A stretch of 46,368 nucleotides of DNA from Streptomyces diastatochromogenes (lineage in GTDB: Bacteria; Actinomycetota; Actinomycetes; Streptomycetales; Streptomycetaceae): contig LRTP01000319.1 of assembly GCA_001550305.1 (NCBI GenBank), positions 1-46,368 of the forward strand. The letters are read 5' to 3'. Made by a program: the position numbers and the translations under genes. Below, in pieces: positions 1 through 8,066 of this stretch. Under the pieces are notes generated by a model that ran no database searches, had not been told where the DNA came from, and saw only the letters and a program-made list of their open reading frames with translations. The first letter of the stretch is position 1; each line of letters starts with the position of its first letter.

Positions 1-487
1 CACGGGCGACGGGCCCGGCGGCCGCGGCGAGTCCGCCGACCCCGGCCCAGCCGCGGGTGGCTTGGGTGCGGCGCTCGGTCGGCACCGCCGCCAGCAGCAG
101 GGCCAGGGAGGTCGGGATCTGGGCCGACGCCCCTATGGCCTGCACCACCCGGGCCACGATGAGGGTTCCCAGGTTCGGGGCGAGTGCACAGCCCAGCGAC
201 GCGAGCGTGAAGACGGCGATCCCGGCGAGGAAGACCGGCCGCTGCCCTATGCGGTCACCGGCACGCCCGGCCACCACCAGCAGCGCGGCGAAGGTGATCG
301 CGTAGGCGTTGAGGACCCAGGACAGCGATCCGAGGCCCGCTGCGCCGCCGCCTGCGGAGAAGTCCTCTCCCATGGCGGGCAGCGCGACGTTGACGATCAG
401 CAGATCCAGGTTGGTCATGAAGACGGCCACCAGGACGACTGCGGCGGCCGCCCGAGGGTGCTTTGAAAATCCAAGCAGCATGGGCAT
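1..487 (-). CDS. MFS transporter, DHA2-like, N-terminal part (runs off the window)
   Basis: The frame starts at ATG 487 (a second ATG lies at 481) and is open to the window edge, giving about 162 residues. They read as the first membrane segments of a drug:proton antiporter-type MFS protein. TM1 holds the DLLIVNVALPAM-type motif of 14-TM DHA2 exporters. The loop 2-3 signature GRAGDRIGQRPVF follows, then an ARVVQAIGAS-type TM4 motif. It probably exports small toxic compounds across the plasma membrane; the substrate is unknown. An HxlR regulator is divergent only 59 bp away, a common regulator/exporter arrangement, and an inverted repeat lies between them. The C-terminal three quarters is outside the window. 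Confidence 0.88.
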   Translation of the reverse strand, partial: MPMLLGFSKHPRAAAAVVLVAVFMTNLDLLIVNVALPAMGEDFSAGGGAAGLGSLSWVLNAYAITFAALLVVAGRAGDRIGQRPVFLAGIAVFTLASLGCALAPNLGTLIVARVVQAIGASAQIPTSLALLLAAVPTERRTQATRGWAGVGGLAAAAGPVAR

Positions 488-507
488 GATGCAACCCAAG
501 CACAGCG

Positions 508-521
508 TGATTTGGAAATCA
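508..521. promoter_or_regulatory. Inverted repeat between MFS and HxlR genes, probable operator
   Basis: TGATTT-GG-AAATCA is a perfect 6-bp inverted repeat in the short divergent spacer. It is AT-rich against a GC-rich background. A second repeat, CACTG-GGA-CAGTG (537-549), overlaps the GTG start of the HxlR gene. Either could be the HxlR binding site; which one is inference. Confidence 0.4.
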
Positions 522-546
522 AACCCTGGCGGGTGACACTGGGACA

Positions 547-1026
547 GTGACCACACGCATCGACCCCCGGGACATGGCGGGGCGCCCGTGCTCCCTCGCC
601 GCGACCCTCCAGATCATCGGTGACCGCTGGGCCCTGCCGGCGATCCGCGAGGTCATGCTCGGCAACCACCGCTTCCGGCAGATCGCCAGGAACACCGGCG
701 CTCCCACGGACCGGCTCGCCGCGCGCCTGAAGGCGCTGGTGGAGAGCGGCGTCCTCGAACGGCGCCCGCTGCCGGACGACGACCGCTACAGCGGCTACTA
801 CCTGACGGAGGCCGGGCGCGATCTGGGGGCCATCACCCGCGAGCTGATCGGCTGGGGCGACCGCTGGGTCGTCACCGCACCGCCCGGCCGGATCCGGCAC
901 CGGGATCACGAACTCGTCACCCACACGGTGTGCGGGACCTGCGGCGAGCGGGTCCACGGGGAAGACGTCCACCGTGACGACCTCGTACCCGGCTGGGACC
1001 AGTCGGGTCCGGTGACGACCCCGTAG
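547..1026 (+). CDS. HxlR-family transcriptional regulator
   Basis: A 159-residue winged-helix regulator of the HxlR/DUF24 family. The family-typical cysteine near the N-terminus (RPCSLAATLQIIGDRW, Cys15) is present, followed by the helix-turn-helix and wing (about residues 20-95: FRQIARNTGAPTDRLAARLKALVESGVLERR). The C-terminal tail has a CxxC pair (VCGTCGER) that could bind metal or sense thiol stress; this is inference. The start is GTG 547. No strong ribosome site is visible and no better start lies downstream. It is divergent from the MFS exporter and probably controls it. Family members commonly respond to electrophiles or oxidants through the N-terminal cysteine. Confidence 0.88.
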   Translation: MTTRIDPRDMAGRPCSLAATLQIIGDRWALPAIREVMLGNHRFRQIARNTGAPTDRLAARLKALVESGVLERRPLPDDDRYSGYYLTEAGRDLGAITRELIGWGDRWVVTAPPGRIRHRDHELVTHTVCGTCGERVHGEDVHRDDLVPGWDQSGPVTTP

Positions 1027-1297
1027 ACCGAACGGCCCCACCCCGGCGAAACGAAGCCGAACTGCCGTTGTACGAACCTCGCCACCCCGCGGCCCACAGT
1101 CTGTGACACTCGAACGGCCCCGCCCGGGGGCCACCGGATGTGCTGACGGCACCGCCCCGTCACGGTGAACCGGATCGCCGGTGACGACCCTCGTGGTGTC
1201 TGGTCCCAGGGGCTGGTGGAATCATCCGCCGGGACGACCGCGTTCCCCCCGCGGAAACCCGGGCGGAGGCGGCCCGGATGGTGAGAAAGGTGGCGAC

Positions 1298-2296
1298 ATG
1301 CTGGAGACGGTGGGCCTGACGGCCGACGAGAGCGAGGTGTACCGCCTTCTGGTCGCCACCGGGACGGCGTCCGCTCAGGACATCTCCGGCCGCTCGGCCC
1401 TCGACGTCGTGACCGCGCGGCTGCTGCTGCGCGCGCTGGAGCACAAGGGCCTGGCGTCGGCGGCCGAGGACGGTCCCGAATGGTTCACGGCCGTGCCGCC
1501 GCAGGTGGCCCTCATGCCCCGGCTCCAACGCCACTTCGACGCCCTGGAACAGACCCGGGCCGCGGTCTACGAACTGGCGGAGACACACCGCCGCAGCGCA
1601 TGGGCCCGGAGCACGGGCGAGGCCGTCGAGATCATCACCGGCGCGGCGGCACTGCGCCAGCATCTGCGCCAGCTCCAGCACGGCGCCGGCCGCGAGATGA
1701 TGTGGTTCGTGAAGGCCCAGTACGTGGCCATGTCCCCGGAGAGCAATCAGGAGGAGTTCGACGCGCTGGACCGGGGCGTGCTCTACAGAGCCCTGTACGA
1801 ACAGGCGTACTTCGACGACCCCGACTCGGTGGACTACGTCGTCAAGGGCGTACGCGCCGGGGAGGTGTCCAGGGCGGTACCCCTGCTGCCGCTGCGGATG
1901 GCGATCGCCGACCGCTCGGTGGCCATCCTGCCGCTGGCCGCCTCGGGCACGTCCGGCAATCCCCGGGAACTGCGGGCCGCGGTGGTGCGGGAGAGCAGCC
2001 TGCTGGACGCGCTCATCGTCCTGTTCGAACACCACTGGGAGATCGGCGCCCCGCTCCGGGTGACCGAGGAGGGCCAGATCGGTGGCGCCGGCACCACGGA
2101 TGCCGCCTCGCCGGTCGGGGAGGACCGGCACCTGCTCTCCTTGATGGTCGCCGGCATGACGGACGAGGCGATAGCCGGACAGCTGCGGGTCAGCAAGCGC
2201 ACCGTCCAGCGGCGCATCCAGGGCCTGATGAGCCTGGCGGGCGTCGCGACCCGTATGCAGCTGGGCTGGCACGCGGCGCGCCGCGACTGGCTCTGA
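1298..2296 (+). CDS. TrmB-like / LuxR-type two-HTH transcriptional regulator
   Basis: A 332-residue regulator. Residues 1-70 form a TrmB-like winged helix (LTADESEVYRLLVATGTASAQDIS). The middle resembles a TrmB-type or PLD-like effector region. The last 60 residues form a LuxR-type helix-turn-helix (GMTDEAIAGQLRVSKRTVQ). The start is ATG 1298 with AAAGG 7 bp upstream; the longer open frame to 1181 has non-coding character. It points at the large subtilase gene, with a strong terminator hairpin beyond its stop. Similar HTH proteins are often found beside secreted subtilases in Streptomyces, so control of the protease genes is plausible but not shown. Confidence 0.8.
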   Translation: MLETVGLTADESEVYRLLVATGTASAQDISGRSALDVVTARLLLRALEHKGLASAAEDGPEWFTAVPPQVALMPRLQRHFDALEQTRAAVYELAETHRRSAWARSTGEAVEIITGAAALRQHLRQLQHGAGREMMWFVKAQYVAMSPESNQEEFDALDRGVLYRALYEQAYFDDPDSVDYVVKGVRAGEVSRAVPLLPLRMAIADRSVAILPLAASGTSGNPRELRAAVVRESSLLDALIVLFEHHWEIGAPLRVTEEGQIGGAGTTDAASPVGEDRHLLSLMVAGMTDEAIAGQLRVSKRTVQRRIQGLMSLAGVATRMQLGWHAARRDWL

Positions 2297-2323
2297 GCAC
2301 GGCGGACGCCGCACCGCACACGA

Positions 2324-2357
2324 ACAGGGCCCGCCGGACGTGTCCGGCGGGCCCTGT
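2324..2357. terminator. Strong hairpin between convergent genes
   Basis: A perfect 16-bp inverted repeat (ACAGGGCCCGCCGGAC and its complement) with a 2-nt loop follows the regulator stop. It faces the 3' end of the convergent subtilase gene, so it is likely a bidirectional terminator. Confidence 0.85.
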
Positions 2358-2439
2358 CCCCGTTCGTCCGGCCGCTGCGGCCGGGCTGCGCTCCTCGCGG
2401 AAGCAGCGACTCGAGGACGTGACTACTCGGTGAAGGCGG

Positions 2440-5400
2440 CTACTTGAGCAGGTAGCCCTTGATGACGGTCTCCTTGAAGGAGTTGCCCGCCGCGTCCTCG
2501 ACGTGGACGCGCAGGCTGACCGAGCCGCCCGCGGCGCGGCGCGGGTGCTCCACGGTCACGGTGCGCTCCATGCCGGAGCCCTTGACCCGCACCGACTGCC
2601 AGGTCTTCCCCTCGTCGAAGGAGACCTCGGTGGTGAAGACGCGGACGGGCGACACCGGGGCGCCGGCCGTCCGCTGGATCAGGACCGGGATGTCGAGCTT
2701 GCGGCCGGCCTCGGCCCGGTTCCACTCGTCCAGCTGCGGCGACATGCGGACCGCGTACAGCGGCAGCGCCTGCCGGGTCGCCGTGGTCTGCGACCGGAAC
2801 CGCCATTCCGCCCGCACACTCGTGGAGACGGAGCTGGGGGCCAGGTCACGGTTGTGCTCGACTGTCAGACGGTAGTCGGCGGGGGTGGCGTCGGCCGGGA
2901 CGTCGCTCATGCTCCAGTCCTGGGAGACCAGCTCGCCGTTGCGCCACAGCTTCACCTCGGGCAGGCCGGACGTGGTGTCGGCCACCAGGTCGAGGTTGCC
3001 GTTCGCGGCCGACAGGAAGGGCCGGTACATCGTGTCGCCCTCACGGAAGGCGGCCATCTGGGACGAGAGGCCCACGGCCTGGATCCCGCCGTTCCAGCGC
3101 TCCTCGACCTGGGAGCCGGCCTTGTAGCCGTGCAGGTCGCTCAGGTAACTCTGCCCGCGCGTGTCCGGGTCGAAGAGGTTGTTCTGGTCGAAGGCCGCCT
3201 GCCAGCGCAGGCCGTCGGCCGCCGAGAAGTAGTCGACGCGCCGGGTCGGGACCGGAATTCCCTCCATCGCCCGGCCGCTGAAGCGGACGTTGTCGACGTA
3301 CGTCCACACGATGCGCGTGGCCGTGGTGCCGGGCGTGGTGGCGGCGAACGTCGTGTTCACCCTGGCCAGCTCCGACCTGCGGGGGTTGTAGGCGGGATCC
3401 GCCGGGATGCCGCCGTGCACCGGTCGCGTGAGGTAGTAGACCGAGGCAGGGTTTCCGTCCGCGCCGGCCGGGTCGCCCCAGACGCTGGTGACCAGGTAGG
3501 TGAACTTCGAATCCTTGAACTGGGCCGTCGGCACCGCGTACACGCCGTCGATGTGGTCCGTGCCGATCGCGTTGTACATGGTGACCGAGAGAAGCTGGTC
3601 GGCCATGCTGATCGTGCCGATCTCGGCCGACATGATGCGTGCGGAGCGGCTCGGTGCCGACAGCGTGACGGGCTTCGCCTTCCGGGCGTCGATGGTCACC
3701 TGCCGGTCGGCGCTCATCACGACCTTCGGCACACCGACGATGGTGCCCTCGGTGAAGGAGGCGTCGAAGTAGAAGCCGCTCACCGAGTAGGTGTCCTTCG
3801 GCAGCCGCACCACCGTGCTGCTCTTGCCGAGCGCCTCGACCTCGTACGCCTTGCCGTCGGCCGAGTTGACCAGCAGGTAGGCGTTGTCGGGGGCGGCGCC
3901 CGTACGGCTCTTCATACCGATGCGCAGGTCGTAGGACGGCTGCTCGACGTCCATGCCGAACGGGACGCGCACCGACACCTGGTCGTCCGCGGTGCTCGCG
4001 GTCACCACACCGCTGTAGGCGGCGTACGTCGTGGCGGCTTCCGGGGTCGCGGTGAGGGTGACGGCCGCTGTTCCGTGCGCGGGCACGGTGACCGTGTCGG
4101 CGTTGAGCCGGAACAGGCCGGCGGGAGCGGGCACGTCCTTCTTTCCGCTGCTCGGGTTGTCCTTCAGCTGAAGGGTGACCGGTGCGGCGCCCGGGTTGCG
4201 GTAGGTGATGGTCTTGGTCACCGGGGGACGCTTGCCGTCCGTCCAGCGGATCAGCCCGAAGTCCAGTGCGGTGGTGTCGGCGGTGACGTCCTGGTCGACC
4301 GCCCGGGCGACGTCGACGCGTCCTGCGCCCTGGAAGTACGCGCCGTGCTCCTTGGCGCCGGTCGCCGACTGCATCAGCTGGCGCTTGACCTGCTCCGCCG
4401 TCCAGTCGGGGTGCTGCTGGAACAGGATGGCGGCGGCTCCGGTCACATGGGGTGTGGCCATGGACGTGCCGCTCATCGCGACATAGCCGTCGTCCGCGGT
4501 GGTGCCGCCCGCCCTTGCGGCGACGACGTTGACGCCGGGGGCGATGATGTCCGGCTTGAGGCCGGAGTCGCCCACCCGCGGGCCGACCGAGCTGAAGCCG
4601 GCGAGGCCGTCGTCCTCCTCGGCCGCGCCGACGGCCAGCGCCTGGTTGTCGGAGGCGGGCGAGGAGACCTTGCCGGGACCACTGTTGCCGGCCGCGGCCA
4701 CGACCAGCGTGCCGTAGTCACGGGTCACGGTCTCGACCATGGCCTCAAGGGCGTCGGTCTCCGGGGTGTCCGTGTCGCCCAGGCTGAGGTTGATCACCTT
4801 GGCGCCGTGCTGGGCGGCCCAGGCCAGGCCATTGACGATGTCGGAGTTGTCGCAGTTGCCGTCCGCGGTGCACACCTTGCCGGAGAGGATCTGCACACCG
4901 GGTGCCACACCCTTGTACTTGCCGTCGGAGGCCGCGCCGGAACCGGCCACCGTGGAGGTCACGTGGGTGCCGTGGCCGTTCAGGTCGTCGGTGTTCGGCT
5001 CGGTGGTGAAGTTCGCGGACTCGGTGACGAGGCCCTTGAGGTCCGGGTGGTTGGGGTCGTAACCGGTGTCGAGCACGGCGACCTTGACGCCGGTGCCGGT
5101 GTAGCCCTTCTCCCAGGCGTGCGGGGCGCCGATGCGCGGCACCGTGCTGTCGAGCTGGATCCTGGAGTGGCCGTCCAGCCAGACCCGGCGCACACCCGCT
5201 CCGAAGGACGTGGCGTCCGCCCGGCCGGGGGCGATTCCCTTCCAGAACCCGGCAGCGTCCGCGCGGTGTTCGCCGAGAGTCGCGAAGGGGGTCCCGCCGA
5301 TGGGGCGGACGGTGTCGGCACCGGCGGCGGTCAGCCGGCGCCGGGCGGTGCCCGCGTCCCCGGCGTACTCGACGATCAGCGGCAGGCTCGACCGCTGCGC

Positions 5401-5826
5401 GTACTTGCCCCGGATCAGGGCGGATACGTTGAACAGCGCCTTGTCGAGGCGGCCCGTCGCGAGCAGCGGGAGCGTGTCGGCGGGTATGACCGTCCAGTCG
5501 CGACCGGCCTGGCGCTTGATGAACGCGACTCGTTCGCGGCCCTCGGCGGGCTCGACCGACACACTCTGCTTGCCCGAAGTGTCCGTCTCCAGCGTGACAC
5601 GGTCGCCGGTGATCAGGGTGAGCTGATGCCGGGAGATGATCGGCGACCGGGCCGCTCCGGTCTGCGCGGTGGCTTCCGTTCGCCCGCTGTGCGGGCCGAG
5701 GTCCTGAGCGGCGCCGGGGGCGGCGGTCAGGCCGGCCACGAGCGCCACGAGGGCGGCGGCTGCCGCCGTATGCCGAGGCCGGGGAGGGCGGATCCCGGGG
5801 CGCCACCTGTTGTTCATGTCTCTCAT
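2440..5826 (-). CDS. Secreted S8 (subtilisin-like) serine protease, large multidomain
   Basis: About 1,128 residues. A signal peptide (arginine-rich start, then a long Ala/Leu core ending at GAAQD) is followed by a pro-region and the S8 catalytic domain. The catalytic triad is complete: Asp in VAVLDTGYD (about 253), His in NGHGTHVTST (about 285) and Ser in SGTSMATPHV (about 455). The oxyanion Asn is in AAAGNSGPG. The roughly 600 residues after the catalytic domain are beta-rich, of the type seen in large Streptomyces subtilases. ATG 5826 is chosen; ATG 5817 and an upstream TTG 5850 are alternatives, none with a good ribosome site. It digests proteins outside the cell. A paralogue lies at 8067-11780, beyond a stretch of broken genes. 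Confidence 0.93.
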   Translation of the reverse strand: MRDMNNRWRPGIRPPRPRHTAAAAALVALVAGLTAAPGAAQDLGPHSGRTEATAQTGAARSPIISRHQLTLITGDRVTLETDTSGKQSVSVEPAEGRERVAFIKRQAGRDWTVIPADTLPLLATGRLDKALFNVSALIRGKYAQRSSLPLIVEYAGDAGTARRRLTAAGADTVRPIGGTPFATLGEHRADAAGFWKGIAPGRADATSFGAGVRRVWLDGHSRIQLDSTVPRIGAPHAWEKGYTGTGVKVAVLDTGYDPNHPDLKGLVTESANFTTEPNTDDLNGHGTHVTSTVAGSGAASDGKYKGVAPGVQILSGKVCTADGNCDNSDIVNGLAWAAQHGAKVINLSLGDTDTPETDALEAMVETVTRDYGTLVVAAAGNSGPGKVSSPASDNQALAVGAAEEDDGLAGFSSVGPRVGDSGLKPDIIAPGVNVVAARAGGTTADDGYVAMSGTSMATPHVTGAAAILFQQHPDWTAEQVKRQLMQSATGAKEHGAYFQGAGRVDVARAVDQDVTADTTALDFGLIRWTDGKRPPVTKTITYRNPGAAPVTLQLKDNPSSGKKDVPAPAGLFRLNADTVTVPAHGTAAVTLTATPEAATTYAAYSGVVTASTADDQVSVRVPFGMDVEQPSYDLRIGMKSRTGAAPDNAYLLVNSADGKAYEVEALGKSSTVVRLPKDTYSVSGFYFDASFTEGTIVGVPKVVMSADRQVTIDARKAKPVTLSAPSRSARIMSAEIGTISMADQLLSVTMYNAIGTDHIDGVYAVPTAQFKDSKFTYLVTSVWGDPAGADGNPASVYYLTRPVHGGIPADPAYNPRRSELARVNTTFAATTPGTTATRIVWTYVDNVRFSGRAMEGIPVPTRRVDYFSAADGLRWQAAFDQNNLFDPDTRGQSYLSDLHGYKAGSQVEERWNGGIQAVGLSSQMAAFREGDTMYRPFLSAANGNLDLVADTTSGLPEVKLWRNGELVSQDWSMSDVPADATPADYRLTVEHNRDLAPSSVSTSVRAEWRFRSQTTATRQALPLYAVRMSPQLDEWNRAEAGRKLDIPVLIQRTAGAPVSPVRVFTTEVSFDEGKTWQSVRVKGSGMERTVTVEHPRRAAGGSVSLRVHVEDAAGNSFKETVIKGYLLK

Positions 5827-6262
5827 GGGAGGACAGCGTGGTGCCGTCAAGTGCCGAGGTCAGCAGTTTGTCCTGTCCACCAGGCGTCAAGTCACCTTTA
5901 CGCCAACCCCTATACTTCATAAAGAGGGCAAAAGTGGCCAGGTTGGCGGCTCATGGACGAACCGAGCGAGCCGCTCCCCGAGTGGTGTCAAGCCGGCCGC
6001 CGGAGATCACGCACAGCCTTTCCTTGCCCGCTCGACCAGAAGCCCTTCGGCCGCCCTCGGCGGCGAGTACTGTGCCGTAGGCCAGAGCCCCTTAGCTTTT
6101 TGTTTAACCTCGCCGGGTCACCTGACCTGCTGATCTTGGCTTCTTCGTGAGACAACAGGACGGCCGCTGTGCAGAGTCTCGCCTTGTGCAGGTCCCGCTT
6201 GTCATGGGGCTGTTCCCTTGGGTGGGCCGGGACCGAGTACCGGCAGCTCATCTGAGAACGGG
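5827..6262. other. Intergenic region upstream of the first subtilase
   Basis: No convincing gene. It holds the subtilase promoter region, unusually AT-rich around 5910-5935 (tatacttcataaagag). An 8-bp inverted repeat, CGCCAACC (5901-5908) and GGTTGGCG (5941-5948), brackets that AT-rich patch and may be a regulator site. The remainder up to the hairpin at 6263 looks like decayed sequence. Confidence 0.5.
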
Positions 6263-6293
6263 AGAGGGTGCCGCGCGTGGCGCGGCACCCTCT
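6263..6293. terminator. Hairpin downstream of the decayed membrane-protein gene
   Basis: A perfect 14-bp inverted repeat (AGAGGGTGCCGCGC and its complement, 3-nt loop). It lies about 60 bp past the stop of the minus-strand gene at 6351-6773 and is its likely terminator. Confidence 0.75.
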
Positions 6294-6350
6294 TGGTTCG
6301 TGCGGGTCAGGGCTGCCCGCTTGCCTGATAGGAGTTGTTTCTCCTGCTTC

Positions 6351-6773
6351 TTAGCTGCTGTGGTGGCAGTTGAGTTGGGCGTCGATCTGTGCGGCGGTTC
6401 TGGAACCGTCGCGGGTCCAGTACTGCCCATCGGGGACATGCGCTGCCTTGACCTTGCGGACGTTGAACACATCACCGGTGCCGTCCTCGACTCCGGCGAA
6501 CGTGACGGAGATGTCGAGGTTCGCTACAGCATGTCCGACCCGGCGACGACCATCCTGGCGGGCATCCGGATCGACGGCTCCCGCGTCTCGGTCAAGATGC
6601 CCAACTGCCCCTCGGACAAAGTGGAAATGGTCGAGGTGTACGACAGCGACTCCGAAAAGCTGTTGTGGGGCGCCGTACACCCATGTGCCGACGGCGGCGA
6701 GGGCCGCCAGGCCGAGTACTGACCCCATCAGTACAAAGGGCCACACTGGTCGTTTACGAGGCTGGTTCAGCAT
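6351..6773 (-). pseudogene. Membrane-anchored protein with an apparent internal inversion
   Basis: The minus frame starts at ATG 6773 (GGGGG-rich site upstream). It encodes a basic start plus one membrane helix (PVWPFVLMGSVLGLAALAAV) and ends in a plausible globular tail (GQYWTRDGSRTAAQIDAQLN). Between them (about 6512-6670) the minus reading is arginine/histidine-rich nonsense with about 53% GC at third positions. The same stretch on the plus strand reads as good protein (CPSDKVEMVEVYDSDSEKLL) with about 91% GC3. Flipping this segment would join helix, middle and tail into one sensible protein of about 140 residues. Short palindromes sit at both edges (GGCGCC at 6670-6675; CGAAC/GTTCG near 6497-6523). 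Function unknown. It is not frameshifted in the simple sense, since no stop interrupts it. Confidence 0.6.
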
Positions 6774-7018
6774 TGGAGGTATCCCCCGTCCCTCCAATTG
6801 GCGCGGCGTTCCCACCTGTTGTGGCACGGGTTGCTTCCTGCTCTGAGGTACATGTAGGCGAATCGGTACCCGTCCCGCATCCATTGCCGCTTGTGCCGGT
6901 TCTCGTGACGTGTCCGGGCCCTGTTTGTGAATTCACTGCGGTTATAGGTGAAGCACCTCGTGCCGAGGGTGGTTTCGCCGCGGGCGTGGAGGCCGAAGCC
7001 CCCCGGTGCACACCCGCA
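6767..7018 (-). pseudogene. C-terminal fragment of an HExxH-containing protein
   Basis: About 83 codons are open after an in-frame TGA at 7019-7021, and no start codon is visible. The sequence reads GETTLGTRCFTYNRSEF, then RHENRHKRQWMRDG, then AYMYLRAGSNPCHNRWE, and ends RDGGYLQC. HENRH (6893-6907) fits the zinc-peptidase motif HExxH. The layout with a late NPCxNxWE and a GGY..C end recalls a small actinobacterial family of unknown role; that recollection is unverified. Its stop overlaps the start of the next gene (ATGCTGA, 6767-6773), so the two were probably translationally coupled. The N-terminal part is lost. Confidence 0.5.
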
Positions 7019-7237
7019 TCATCCCGTAGCGGTAGCGGTAGCGGCATCGACAGCCCAGGTAGCGGCTCCCGATGTGAGCGAGGCCGACTCCGACGATGCG
7101 TGCCCGCCGGCGGTTTCGCCACCGGGAGTAGCCGTTGTAGGCGCGCCTTCCGTAGTGCGGTGCAGGCGGGAGCGAGCCGTGCCGACGGGGATCCCGACCA
7201 CAGCGGCGGCCTCCGTCGGCGTCAGTCCGGCTCCGCA
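7019..7237 (-). pseudogene. ECF sigma factor region 4 remnant
   Basis: The minus reading contains LTPTEAAAVVGIPVGTARSR and LHR, the helix-turn-helix of an ECF-type sigma region 4. It is followed by an Ala/Thr-rich tail containing three GGTAGC-type hexamers (around 7024-7045). Upstream, the frame dissolves into sequence antisense to the toxin-like gene, so regions 1-3 are gone. It is in the same frame as the HExxH fragment but separated by a TGA. It is too short to act as a sigma factor. Confidence 0.45.
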
Positions 7238-7280
7238 GGCCGTCGCCCAGGCGCTGGCGGCGGTCCACGCCGCCGCCCGC

Positions 7281-7656
7281 CTGGAGATCGACATCCGGTG
7301 GCTCCTTGACCGGCAGGAGGAACTGCTCGGCAAGGAACTCGCCGTACGGGACTACTCGGCACTGGTGGCCGCCGTAGCACGGCACCGGGTGAACACCCCG
7401 CAGATCGAGGTCGGATCGCCGGACGCGTACTGGCGGACGGCCGCACTGCTGGAGCAGATCGTGCTGCTGCGGCCCCTGCCGGCCCGCAACGAGTACTTCA
7501 AGGTACGGCGTCGCCGTCGCCTGCATCCGGGCGTCCGGTGAGACCATCGACACCGAATACGAACCCGGGCGCGACCTCGTCACCGACATCCGTGCACTGC
7601 GCCTGACCGTCTACGACATCGCCGACCGACTGCGCTCCATGCACCTGGCCGAATGA
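7281..7656 (+). pseudogene. Fic/Doc-like toxin gene, frameshifted and lacking its start
   Basis: Similarity begins abruptly at LEIDIRWLLDRQEELLG and runs through DYSALVAAVARHRVNTP and WRTAALLEQIVLLRPLPARNEYF. After about 7500 the frame must move by one base to continue as YGVAVACIRASGE ... VYDIADRLRSMHLAE, stop 7654-7656. I read this as the short Fic/Doc-related toxin common in Streptomyces, where the usual HPFx(D/N)GN motif is degenerate (here PLPARNEYF). No start codon or antitoxin gene precedes it; the upstream sequence belongs to the sigma remnant. Family assignment is from memory. A single-base indel could be a sequencing error, but the missing start argues for real decay. Confidence 0.55.
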
Positions 7657-7744
7657 GTTCGACGAGCTGATCGCGGCCGCGGAGCAGCGCGGCGGGCAGT
7701 CACGGTGATCATCGTAAGGGCGGCCCTCGGCCGGAGGTCAGCGG

Positions 7745-7930
7745 GAAGCCTGGCGCCGCACAGACCCCGGTAGCGCGGATGCGGAGCCGGGGCTCGGGAC
7801 GAGTTCGCCCAGTCCGTGACCTGCGTCGGCGGCACGCCATCATTGAGCCAGTTCGTCAGGCAGGTGTGCCGCAGGTCGTACACCCGTTTGCCGAGCGGTG
7901 AAGCAAAGCGGAGCCACACGCGGTCCACGA
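7745..7930 (-). pseudogene. Tyrosine recombinase (phage-type integrase) C-terminal remnant
   Basis: The minus reading SPLGKRVYDLRHTCLTNWLN, then DGVPPTQVTDWAN, matches the catalytic-domain region around the RHxx motif of tyrosine integrases from actinobacterial integrative elements. The following part, normally ending in the active-site tyrosine, is scrambled by small indels and reaches stops; only traces such as RYRGLCGARLPADL remain. No N-terminal domain, excisionase or att site is visible. It probably marks an old integrated element that brought or broke the neighbouring fragments. Confidence 0.6.
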
Positions 7931-7993
7931 GCACTCGCTTGCCGTTCCGCGACGAGGTAGGTGTCCTCACAGATCCTCCGACAACTGGGAACG

Positions 7994-8034
7994 CCGCGTG
8001 GGCAGGGCCGTCGGCTGCGGTCCCACCCACGCGG
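7994..8034. terminator. Hairpin downstream of the second subtilase
   Basis: CCGCGTGGG (7994-8002) pairs with CCCACGCGG (8026-8034), with further partial pairing in the interior. It starts 32 bp past the subtilase stop and suits a minus-strand terminator. Confidence 0.6.
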
Positions 8035-8066
8035 TGCTGTCCCAGGTGACCTCCCGGGGTGTGACG

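Noticed and set aside
1181..1297. Earlier start for the TrmB/LuxR-like regulator
   Set aside because: The extra 39 residues are Pro/Gly-rich without folded character, and ATG 1298 has a good ribosome site.
2503..5922. Very long plus-strand open frame opposite the first subtilase
   Set aside because: Its protein is a low-complexity Gly/Arg/Val/His mix without motifs. The minus strand carries a complete S8 triad and signal peptide. Long antisense frames are expected in GC-rich genes.
6147..6722. Plus-strand gene across 6147-6722
   Set aside because: Only the middle (about 6512-6670) looks coding; both ends are antisense of good minus-strand sequence. An inversion inside the minus gene explains it better.
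7024..7045. GGTAGC hexamers as a start of a CRISPR or larger tandem array
   Set aside because: Only three copies, no spacers, and they lie in the Ala/Thr tail of the sigma remnant.
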